This document shows, in pieces, positions 55,123 to 64,000 of a stretch of DNA of 64,000 bases. The notes under the pieces are model-generated. The model saw nothing but the letters and a program-made list of their open reading frames with translations, did not search any database and was not told the origin of the DNA. Position 1 is the first letter of the stretch. Every line of letters starts with the position of its first letter. The stretch spans positions 109,554,965 through 109,618,964 of the forward strand of contig NC_081844.1 of assembly GCF_963259705.1 (NCBI RefSeq), read 5' to 3'. The position numbers were made by a program, and so were the translations under genes. The stretch comes from Myotis daubentonii (lineage: Eukaryota > Chordata > Mammalia > Chiroptera > Vespertilionidae).

Positions 55123-58100
55123 GGGGGTGCCAGGACTACAGTGCAGAACAGGTGGGCCCGGCGCCCGCGTGCCCTCCAGGTGCTCACCTAGGGCCGTCTG
55201 GTTCCCTACAGATGCTCTCCCCCCCACGCCCCCCCTTCGCCCCTCCCCTCCCTGCAGGCCCCTCCCTCGGGGCCCGGAGCGCGGCCACTGCTGCCTGGAC
55301 GCAGACGGTGCGGTGACTTCAAAACAGCAACGCGGTTGCTACGGAAGCTGCACGCCCCTCCATGACCCAGCGACCCCCTGCCCCCCCAGACCAAGAAGGT
55401 GGCGCCCCCACATCGGGCCCCTGTCGTCCGAGTGAAGACGCATCCAGGGATGTTCACGCAGGTCCCGCCTCAGAGGCCTGACCGACACTCCCAGCAGCCT
55501 CCGCGGCCAGCGGGGTGGGGGTAAGTTCTGCTGCAGCCTCAGGTGAGATGTGGGGACAACCATGAACCAGCCGCCCAGGCGGCCAGGGGTCTCAGGACGG
55601 GCACGGAGCGAGGGACCCGGGCGGCAGTGGAAGGCGCTCCTGCCGCGTTCGGGCCCGGCTGGGCTCGTCCAGAAGGTCAAGGTGGCCCCTGGAGGCCTGG
55701 CGGGAGCTGGCGGAGCCGGAGGGAGGAGCACAGGGACCTCTGGAGGCTGGGAACAGCCTGGGACAGGAACACGTGTAAAAGCCACGGAACCGCACACATA
55801 TCCGTGTGGCTGCTGCACGGAGCTCCGCCTCAGCCACCAGAGGCTTTAAACACGCCAGACACAGTCACCGCACTACACACCACGAAGGCCCGTCGCGGGC
55901 TGAGGACCGTGTTCCAGTCGTCCCCGGAACCGCCCTCCAGCTTTTTGGGGAAACTGAGGTTTTATCCTTTGATATTATTCTCCTCCCAGAAGTTTCCAGA
56001 AGCAAAGACGTACACCTTCACCAAACGTTTGTCCAAGTGCCTGCCCCCCACCGGTCCCCCCGCTGGTCCCCTGCCCACCTGTCCCCCCGCTGGTCCCCTG
56101 CCCACCTGCCCCCCACCTGTCCCCCCTGCCCCCCGCCCACCTGCCCCCCGCCCGCCACCTGCCCCCCGCCCACCTATTAAAAACCAAGTCCACTGTGAAG
56201 TTGGTTGCTATCATCTGCCTCCTTTGGACTCCCAGGCGAGCGCGAACACAGCGCGGAGGCTGGAGTCCACGGGCCGCCCACTCGGCGGGCGCAGGTGTCA
56301 GGGGCTCTGGCTGGTGAACACGGGGGACGCCCGCCTCCGTGCTCCCTCAGACGCCGTCGTGGGACAGGAGGGGCCAACGACAAGGGTAGGATGTGTTCCT
56401 CGTGGCCGGGGACGCAGCGGCTCTGGGCGGGGCTGGCCGCCACCTCTCTGACCCCCGTGCGGGAGGCCGGTTCCTGCCGGGGCCGGGGAGGGCCAGTGGG
56501 GCCACGTCAAGCTCAGCCAGAGGGTAACGGCGCTGCCATGGAGGCCGCCGCCGGGCACAGCCGTTTACACCGTGACTCGCCTTCCTTTTCCAAAAACCAC
56601 CTCGTAGGCGCCAGCGGGAAGCAAGGAGCCAGGCCACGGGCACGGAGCGGACACAGCCACAGCCACGCGGAAGGCTGCGGGCGGCTCATCCCCATCGCGG
56701 GTCTGGCGGCCCCACTCGTGACAGAACCAACCTGACCGAGCACGGCCGTCCAGAAGCTGGTTTCCTGGCTCGGGACCCCGCTCCCGGCCCTCCCTGGTGC
56801 CGGAGGCCTCACTCGGGCACCAGACCTTGGCCGTCACCCCCGAACCGCGTGCTAATCTCGGGGGTCGCGGCCACCGCCCCGTTCCCTGCGAACCCTGCTG
56901 CTCAAGGTGCAGCCGTCGGCGCTGACCAGAGAGTGAGGCTGGGGACGCGGGGCAACTGCTCCGAGTCAGTCACCCCGGCCGCCCCCGATATTCCGGCTGG
57001 GGCACAGGCACGCCGACCTGCAGACACAGGCCCGGGCGCCACGGCTCGGAGGGTCAGAGCAGGTGCAGGGGAGCGGTGCCCGGGGCCTCCCTGCCTCTCT
57101 TCTCCTCCCTGGGGAGGGGCAGGGGGGTTACCCAACGACGCCAGGGAGACAAGGCGGCCTCTTTTCGGGATAAATGGCCGCAGCGCGAAGGGCTCCTTGT
57201 TAACGTCCCACCAGCCGTGGCTCTAGCAATGGAGGCCTCGCGCACCCCGGGCCAGTGAACGGGCACCTTCTCCTGTGGACGCAGAGACAGGCGGGCGAGC
57301 AGGTCCCGGAGCTCCAGGGCCAGAGCCCCCACTTCTCCGGCGCCGGAGGCAGCTCGGGGGCAGGCGCCCGGGAGGCCGTGGTGCGGTGGTTCAGGACCCA
57401 GTGCAGCCCCCCACTCCCTGGGTTTGGACCCGGGGCTGCCCCTGGCCAGCCGTCCCCCCGGCACCTGCTCACTTGGTCCCCGAGGGCCCTGCACGGGCGG
57501 CACCGGCACTCAGCACCGGGCACAGGCAGGTGGGGGGCGGGGGGCAGACGGACATTTCCGTTCGTACGGGAGACAGACAGGCTTCTTACCTCGGCCGGCA
57601 GCTGCGCCATGGCGTCCGGAGCAGGGGAGCCGCCCCCCAGGCCCCTCTCCCCCACCTCCCCCCTGACGGCGCTGCCCGGAGCCTCCTGGGCTGCACACGG
57701 CCCGGGGGAGCCTGGGCACGAGGCTCTGATGGGTGCGGCCTGGGCGCAGCTGAAACGCTGCCCGTGATGCTAGACGCAGCTCAGCTGAGAGCCCGAGGCG
57801 GCGGGGCCGAGGCCTGAGGCCTGGGACGGCCAGGTTGCCCTCCCCGAGGTCCTGGCCCTCGTCGGTCACGTCCCTGTGCCCGGGCCCTGCCCTCTCGTTC
57901 CCCTTCGCTCCGAGGCCCCGCAGGGAAGGGGGCGTCTTAGGAGGGAAGGGCCCGCCCCAGCCCTGCACCCTCGGGGCTGTCAGGGGAGGGCACCTGGGCG
58001 GCTGCGGGGGGCCCGGAGGGGCAGTGCTGAGAATGGTGCTGTCCACTCGGCTCCACGCTGCCCGCTCACCCGCCGGGCTGCCTGTCCCGACGAGCTCAGC

Positions 58101-58359
58101 CCCCACACCCAGGAGTGGACCTGGGGCAGCTGGGGGTCGGGGGCAGCTGGGGGCCGACAGCCTCGCCCCTGGGAGGGTGGGGCCTGGGCAGGAAGGCACA
58201 CGCTCTGCGGGCAGGGAGGCCTGGGCCCAGCCTCCTTCCCGACGGCACCTCCACCCCTGTGCCCGTGTCCACAGAGCAGCCCGTGTCCGTCAGGGGCCAC
58301 ACTCCTCCTGGTGGGGGCAGCGGGCCCTCCGGGGCCTCCAGCCTGGCTCTGCCCGGGGG
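55123..58359. other. Intergenic, no gene seen
   Basis: Contains a Pro-codon-like C-rich simple repeat (56,040-56,178, CCCCGCTGGTCCCCTGCCCA and related words). Frames of up to 302 codons overlap on both strands and show no domains. Confidence 0.5.
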
Positions 58360-58425
58360 ACGGGACACCTGGGCCCGGGGGACGGGACACCTGGGCCCGG
58401 GGGACGGGACACCTGGGCCCGGGGG
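58360..58425. repeat. 22-bp tandem repeat, 3 copies
   Basis: Units ACGGGACACCTGGGCCCGGG(GG) start at 58,360, 58,382 and 58,404. Confidence 0.95.
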
Positions 58426-58537
58426 GGGGCGGGGCGCGCACCGGGGCTGCTGCCTCAGTAGTGGGACGGGCTGGAGGCCCTGCCATGGCTGACTCTCAGT
58501 CTCCAGCCCAGTCCATGCTGCTCCCGTGCAGCTAGCC

Positions 58538-58771
58538 CAGTGATGGCGATCCTATGACACGCGTGTCAGAGGTGACACGTGAACTCATTTTTTTGGTTGA
58601 TTTTTCTTTGTTAAATGGCATTTAAATATATAAAATAAATATCAAAAATATAAGTCTTTGTTTTACTACGGTTGCAAAGATCAAAAAATGTCTCTGTGTG
58701 ACACGGCACCAGAGGTAAGTTAGGGTTTTTCACAATGCTGGCACGCCGAGCTCAGAGGTTCGCCGTCACCG
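58538..58771 (-). mobile_element. Non-autonomous hAT element (234 bp), copy 3
   Basis: Reverse-orientation member of the family at 13,725 and 51,407. Ends CAGTGATGGCGATCC and GAGGTTCGCCGTCACCG. Flanks AGCTAGCC and GTCTAGAG share only the central CTAG, so the target duplication has decayed or one flank was altered. It lies about 200 bp from the large minisatellite. Confidence 0.9.
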
Positions 58772-58970
58772 GTCTAGAGGCTGAAACCGAACAGTGAGCA
58801 ACGGGAACCCGTGTCTCCAGGAGACCGTGAAGCCTAAAGGCCGGCCTGCGGTCAGAGAGGGGCAGCAGCCGCACCCGCGGGCAAGAAGCAGCGGCAGGGG
58901 TGCCGCCCGGAGGCTCGGAGGGGCCAGGCCTCGAGCACGGAGGGGCCAGGTGTGAAGGAGCAACCTGGTG

Positions 58971-61900
58971 GGGGCTGGTGTGCACGGTGGGGGGCTGGTG
59001 TGCACGGTGGGGGGCTGGTGTGCACGGTGGGGGGCTGGGGTGCATGTGGGGGGCTGGGGTGCATGTGGGGGGCTGGGGTGCACGGTGGGGGGCTGGTGTG
59101 CACGGTGGGGGGCTGGGGTGCACGGTGGGGGGCTGGGGTGCATGTGGGGGGCTGGTGTGCACGGTGGGGGGCTGGGGTGCATGTGGGGGGCTGGTGTGCA
59201 CGGTGGGGGGCTGGGGTGCACGGTGGGGCTGGGGTGCATGTGGGGGGCTGGTGTGCACGGTGGGGGGCTGGGGTGCACGGTGGGGGGCTGGGGTGCATGT
59301 GGGGGGCTGGGGTGCATGTGGGGGGCTGGTGTGCACGGTGGGGGGCTGGGGTGCATGTGGGGGGCTGGTGTGCACGGTGGGGGGCTGGGGTGCACGGTGG
59401 GGGGCTGGGGTGCATGTGGGGGGCTGGTGTGCACGGTGGGGGGCTGGGGTGCACGGTGGGGGGCTGGGGTGCATGTGGGGGGCTGGGGTGCATGTGGGGG
59501 GCTGGTGTGCACGGTGGGGGGCTGGGGTGCATGTGGGGGGCTGGTGTGCACGGTGGGGGGCTGGTGTGCACGGTGGGGGGCTGGGGTGCATGTGGGGGGC
59601 TGGGGTGCATGTGGGGGGCTGGGGTGCACGGTGGGGGGCTGGGGTGCATGTGGGGGGCTGGGGTGCATGTGGGGGGCTGGGGTGCATGTGGGGGGCTGGT
59701 GTGCACGGTGGGGGGCTGGGGTGCACGGTGGGGGGCTGGGGTGCATGTGGGGGGCTGGGGTGCATGTGGGGGGCTGGGGTGCATGTGGGGGGCTGGTGTG
59801 CACGGTGGGGGGCTGGGGTGCATGTGGGGGGCTGGTGTGCACGGTGGGGGGCTGGTGTGCACGGTGGGGGGCTGGGGTGCATGTGGGGGGCTGGTGTGCA
59901 CGGTGGGGGGCTGGTGTGCACGGTGGGGGGCTGGGGTGCACGGTGGGGGGCTGGGGTGCATGTGGGGGGCTGGGGTGCATGTGGGGGGCTGGTGTGCACG
60001 GTGGGGGGCTGGGGTGCACGGTGGGGGGCTGGGGTGCATGTGGGGGGCTGGGGTGCATGTGGGGGGCTGGTGTGCATGTGGGGGGCTGGTGTGCACGGTG
60101 GGGGGCTGGGGTGCATGTGGGGGGCTGGGGTGCATGTGGGGGGCTGGGGTGCATGTGGGGGGCTGGTGTGCACGGTGGGGGGCTGGGGTGCACGGTGGGG
60201 GGCTGGGGTGCATGTGGGGGGCTGGGGTGCATGTGGGGGGCTGGGGTGCATGTGGGGGGCTGGTGTGCACGGTGGGGGGCTGGGGTGCATGTGGGGGGCT
60301 GGTGTGCACGGTGGGGGGCTGGTGTGCACGGTGGGGGGCTGGGGTGCACGGTGGGGGGCTGGGGTGCATGTGGGGGGCTGGGGTGCATGTGGGGGGCTGG
60401 TGTGCATGTGGGGGGCTGGTGTGCACGGTGGGGGGCTGGGGTGCACGGTGGGGGGCTGGGGTGCATGTGGGGGGCTGGGGTGCATGTGGGGGGCTGGTGT
60501 GCATGTGGGGGGCTGGTGTGCACGGTGGGGGGCTGGGGTGCATGTGGGGGGCTGGGGTGCATGTGGGGGGCTGGGGTGCATGTGGGGGGCTGGTGTGCAC
60601 GGTGGGGGGCTGGGGTGCATGTGGGGGGCTGGTGTGCACGGTGGGGGGCTGGTGTGCACGGTGGGGGGCTGGGGTGCATGTGGGGGGCTGGGGTGCACGG
60701 TGGGGGGCTGGGGTGCATGTGGGGGGCTGGGGTGCATGTGGGGGGCTGGGGTGCACGGTGGGGGGCTGGGGTGCATGTGGGGGGCTGGTGTGCACGGTGG
60801 GGGGCTGGGGTGCACGGTGGGGGGCTGGGGTGCATGTGGGGGGCTGGGGTGCATGTGGGGGGCTGGGGTGCATGTGGGGGGCTGGTGTGCACGGTGGGGG
60901 GCTGGGGTGCACGGTGGGGGGCTGGGGTGCATGTGGGGGGCTGGGGTGCATGTGGGGGGCTGGGGTGCATGTGGGGGGCTGGTGTGCACGGTGGGGGGCT
61001 GGGGTGCATGTGGGGGGCTGGTGTGCACGGTGGGGGGCTGGGGTGCACGGTGGGGGGCTGGGGTGCATGTGGGGGGCTGGTGTGCACGGTGGGGGGCTGG
61101 TGTGCATGTGGGGGGCTGGTGTGCACGGTGGGGGGCTGGTGTGCATGTGGGGGGCTGGTGTGCACGGTGGGGGGCTGGGGTGCATGTGGGGGGCTGGGGT
61201 GCATGTGGGGGGCTGGGGTGCATGTGGGGGGCTGGTGTGCACGGTGGGGGGCTGGGGTGCATGTGGGGGGCTGGTGTGCACGGTGGGGGGCTGCGGTGCA
61301 CGGTGGGGGGCTGGGGTGCATGTGGGGGGCTGGGGTGCACGGTGGGGGGCTGGGGTGCATGTGGGGGGCTGGGGTGCATGTGGGGGGCTGGGGTGCATGT
61401 GGGGGGCTGGGGTGCACGGTGGGGGGCTGGGGTGCATGTGGGGGGCTGGTGTGCACGGTGGGGGGCTGGGGTGCACGGTGGGGGGCTGGGGTGCATGTGG
61501 GGGGCTGGGGTGCATGTGGGGGGCTGGGGTGCATGTGGGGGGCTGGTGTGCACGGTGGGGGGCTGGGGTGCACGGTGGGGGGCTGGGGTGCATGTGGGGG
61601 GCTGGGGTGCATGTGGGGGGCTGGGGTGCATGTGGGGGGCTGGTGTGCACGGTGGGGGGCTGGGGTGCATGTGGGGGGCTGGTGTGCACGGTGGGGGGCT
61701 GGGGTGCACGGTGGGGGGCTGGGGTGCATGTGGGGGGCTGGTGTGCACGGTGGGGGGCTGGGGTGCACGGTGGGGGGCTGGGGTGCATGTGGGGGGCTGG
61801 GGTGCACGGTTGGGGGCTGGGGTGCACGGTGGGGGGCTGGGGTGCATGTGGGGGGCTGGGGTGCACGGTGGGGGGCTGGGGTGCATGTGGGGGGCTGGGG

Positions 61901-62356
61901 TGCATGTGGGGGGCTGGGGTGCACGGTGGGGGGCTGGGGTGCATGTGGGGGGCTGGGGTGCACGGTGGGGGGCTGGGGTGCATGTGGGGGGCTGGTGTGC
62001 ACGGTGGGGGGCTGGGGTGCATGTGGGGGGCTGGTGTGCACGGTGGGGGGCTGGGGTGCATGTGGGGGGCTGGGGTGCACGGTGGGGGGCTGGGGTGCAT
62101 GTGGGGGGCTGGTGTGCACGGTGGGGGGCTGGGGTGCATGTGGGGGGCTGGTGTGCACGGTGGGGGGCTGGGGTGCATGTGGGGGGCTGGTGTGCACGGT
62201 GGGGGGCTGGGGTGCATGTGGGGGGCTGGTGTGCACGGTGGGGGGCTGGGGTGCATGTGGGGGGCTGGTGTGCACGGTGGGGGGCTGGGGTGCATGTGGG
62301 GGGCTGGGGTGCACGGTGGGGCCTGGGGTGCATGCTCAGGGGCTGGGGTGCACGGT
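58971..62356. repeat. Large G-rich minisatellite, about 170 units of 19-20 bp
   Basis: Two variable positions give four unit types: GGCTGGTGTGCACGGTGGGG, GGCTGGGGTGCACGGTGGGG (20 bp), GGCTGGGGTGCATGTGGGG and GGCTGGTGTGCATGTGGGG (19 bp). The plus strand is G-rich. The units contain no stop codon in any frame on either strand, so open frames of over 1,100 codons arise in several frames; none is a credible gene. The right edge degenerates at 62,310-62,356, just beyond the SDK1 poly(A) signal. Confidence 0.97.
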
Positions 62357-62394
62357 GGGGGGTGGTGTGGGGAGCTGAGGTCCAGGAGGCCATT

Positions 62395-63091
62395 CAGGAC
62401 CCCTTTTCTCAGAGCCACTGGCTTTATTCGGAGACGCGAGCTGGTGGGCTTCCCCGTGTACACAGCTAAACAGTTAATAAAAGGCACCTGGAGACAGCGG
62501 AGACTCATTCATTTCATGTGACATATTTTAAAAAAAGATAAAAAGATTTAAAAAATACTCTGGCTGACAATGCACACCTCACACACAAGGGACCCCGCGG
62601 CCTCGGTGAGCGGGCTGGGCCTGCCGGGCGCTGTCCGTCAAGGGAGGAAGGAGGGGCCCGCGCTCGCCCGGTAACAGGGTGACCGTCGCAGCGGGAGGGC
62701 AGCACCCCGCCTCCTGCCCGTCCAGCTGGTTCCTCCACCAGAAACTGCCGACGAGCCGGCGGCGGGGTGAGGGCGCCGAGCCCGGGGTGGAGGCCGGGGA
62801 GGCAGGGGGGCCGAGGCGGAGGCGGCCGGTGTCCCTTGGCCTCCTCCCCCGCCTCCCGTTTGGGCGCCCGATGGAGCCGCCCAGCCAGGTTCTGCGGTCC
62901 CGGGCCCTGGCCGTCGCACCGGGGACACACGTCCTCGCGAAAAGAAAAGAGAAACGGAGCCCCCTCCTGACCCCGCCGGGAGCCCGCGCTCAGGGCCGAG
63001 CTCCCCGCCCGCCGGCCCGGGAGCAGGAGGGGAGCTGTCACCGGGGCTGATGTCCGAACACAGCAGCCTCCGAGGTCCCGCGGCGGCGGCG
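62395..63091 (-). other. SDK1: SDK1 3' UTR
   Basis: Sequence between the SDK1 stop codon and the likely cleavage site. It is GC-rich near the stop codon and AT-rich near 62,510-62,560 ('tattttaaaaaaagataaaaag'). The end is placed 10-30 bases past the AATAAA at 62,428-62,423 (minus strand). Alternative upstream poly(A) sites cannot be excluded. Confidence 0.7.
62423..62428 (-). terminator. SDK1: SDK1 poly(A) signal AATAAA
   Basis: Minus-strand CCGAATAAAGCC. It is the only canonical AATAAA on the SDK1 sense strand between the stop codon and the minisatellite, so it is the natural 3'-end signal. Confidence 0.65.
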
Positions 63092-63343
63092 TCACACGAA
63101 GGAGGAGAAGCCGGTGAGCGGAGTCCGGGCGCCGGGGGCCGCGGGCGCGAACACGGCGCTCTGGGTGGTGACCACGGTGTGCAGCAGCGGGCCCTCGCCC
63201 CCCGCCACCGCCTCGTACCTGTGCGGGGCCGCCCGCCCGCCCGGGGCCTGCCGCTTCCAGGAGTGGTAGTAGGTGGGGTCGCTCAGGTAGTGGTTGACGA
63301 AGGAGTGCTGGGGGGGCGCGTCCTCCGACTCCGAGTCGGTGCC
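63092..63343 (-). CDS. SDK1: SDK1 last coding exon (sidekick cell adhesion molecule 1, C-terminus)
   Basis: SDK1 is a large type I membrane adhesion protein (immunoglobulin plus fibronectin III domains) that gives homophilic, layer-specific synaptic adhesion in retina. This exon encodes the last 83 residues of the cytoplasmic tail: GTDSESEDAPP, then the conserved HSFVNHYLSDPTYYHSWKR block and the TPLTGFSSFV end. The last residues, GFSSFV, are the PDZ-binding motif shared by sidekicks and used to bind MAGI scaffolds at synapses. A CTCTCCCCCACCCTCCCCAG acceptor precedes the GGC codon, phase 0. SDK1 rather than SDK2 is chosen because FOXK1 is the neighbour (same order as human 7p22) and from the PLTGFSSFV ending. 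An in-frame ATG at 63,376 is in the intron and is not a start. Confidence 0.95.
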   Translation of the reverse strand, partial: GTDSESEDAPPQHSFVNHYLSDPTYYHSWKRQAPGGRAAPHRYEAVAGGEGPLLHTVVTTQSAVFAPAAPGARTPLTGFSSFV

Positions 63344-63976
63344 CTGGGGAGGGTGGGGGAGAGCAGGTGTGGGCACGGGGAGGGGAGGACGTGGGGGAGG
63401 GCGTGGAGGTGGTCATGGCGGGGGAGGGAGTGGTCAGAGAGGGGGAGGGGGTGGTCATGGGGGCACAGGGCAGCCTGGCCAAGCCGGAGCCACGAGTGGC
63501 AAGCAGGCAGGACCAGCATCAGTCACCCAACAGGGACAGTGCCTGTCAGCCAGCTGTTCCCCCCTCCCCTCCGTCCCCCTGCCTTCCACGTGCCACCCCA
63601 CCCACCCAAGGGTACAAACCTTCGCAGGCCCCCGCCCGCTCCCCGGCTGAGCCCAGTGGGTGCTCTGGGCCCCGGGGACCTGGCAGAGGCCGCTCTGACA
63701 TGTCAGGAGGGCACAGGGGGTGGTGGCTCTGCCCCCTACACTCCCTTGGGCTCCAGTCCCCACTGGCAAGGGGCCGGCCACCTGCTCTTTTTAGGGACAA
63801 GGAGGGCGTCAGGAGCCGGGGGTGGAGGAGTGAGCAGCCCCTGATGCTGCAGGTCATCGGGGGTGGGGAGTGGGGGCTCCCAGCTCCAGCCCCAGGGGCC
63901 TGGGTGGTATCTAGGGGCTGTGGCTGGGCTCACACAGCAGCTGTGCGGGGAGGAGGCCCGGGCCCGCGTGACTCAC
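63344..63976 (-). other. SDK1: SDK1 last intron (putative)
   Basis: Between the acceptor at 63,344-63,345 and a possible donor at 63,975-63,976. No further exon is seen in it. G-rich (GGGGAG repeats near 63,380-63,460). Confidence 0.5.
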
Positions 63977-64000
63977 GGAGAGGAAAACAGAACGGTCCCC
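63977..64000 (-). CDS. SDK1: Possible end of the SDK1 penultimate exon (truncated by window)
   Basis: On the minus strand the last bases before a strong donor (TCC|GTGAGT) read in phase 0 as GDRSVFLS and would join the last exon as FLS-GTDSESED. The phase agrees with that of the last-exon acceptor and no stop intervenes. Only eight residues are visible, so identity is inferred from position and splice signals alone. Confidence 0.4.

Noticed and set aside
58971..62356. CRISPR-like array appearance
   Set aside because: There are no unique spacers; variation is confined to two sites within a contiguous 19-20 bp unit. It is a eukaryotic minisatellite.
62473..62482. AATAAA on the plus strand in the SDK1 3' UTR
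   Set aside because: It is on the strand opposite to SDK1 and no plus-strand gene is seen upstream; not used as a poly(A) signal call.
58752..62521. Open frames of about 1,140-1,220 codons on both strands over the minisatellite
   Set aside because: They exist in six overlapping frames at once and consist only of the repeat unit's translation (e.g. CTPAPHMHPS or GGWGACGGLV repeats). A stop-less tandem repeat explains them fully.

Overview
The window is mammalian nuclear DNA, GC-rich and full of repeats, and almost certainly comes from a vesper bat (Vespertilionidae). The evidence is about two dozen copies of a tRNA-derived SINE of the Ves type on both strands, a non-autonomous Helitron of the HeliBat type (37,250-37,544) and three young-looking non-autonomous hAT elements. 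Ves SINEs, HeliBats and recent hAT activity together are characteristic of vespertilionid bats. This rests on recognition by eye; no database search was run.

Only two protein-coding genes are supported, both on the minus strand, and each is partial. At the left, positions 6,776-7,311 are the coding part of FOXK1 exon 1 (start codon, poly-Ala/Pro N-terminus, FHA domain, GT splice donor) inside a CpG island. Positions 1-6,775 are the start of FOXK1 intron 1. At the right, positions 63,092-63,343 are the last coding exon of SDK1 (sidekick-1), ending in the conserved GFSSFV PDZ-binding tail. Its 3' UTR runs down to a poly(A) signal at 62,423-62,428. A short piece of the preceding SDK1 exon may lie at 63,977-64,000. 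The order SDK1 then FOXK1, in the same orientation, matches human 7p22.

The intervening stretch of about 55 kb holds no convincing protein gene. It contains an orphan CpG island (about 21.43-22.68 kb) with a near-perfect CTCF motif and a palindromic forkhead site, several other CTCF-like motifs, old L1 fragments (some with nested SINEs), a local duplication with one hAT-filled and one empty copy, and many minisatellites. The largest minisatellite (58,971-62,356, about 170 units of 19-20 bp, G-rich on the plus strand) starts about 65 bp beyond the SDK1 poly(A) signal. The very long open frames across it, on both strands, result from a repeat unit that lacks stop codons.

Functionally, the window holds the 3' end of a neuronal adhesion gene (SDK1), the promoter and first exon of a forkhead transcription factor (FOXK1), and the spacer that must insulate or regulate them. 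The most interesting signals are regulatory or structural: the SDK1-proximal G-rich minisatellite, the Helitron carrying two opposed CTCF-like motifs, the forkhead palindrome about 15 kb upstream of FOXK1, and a FOXK1-intron minisatellite with a 5' splice-site-like motif in every unit.
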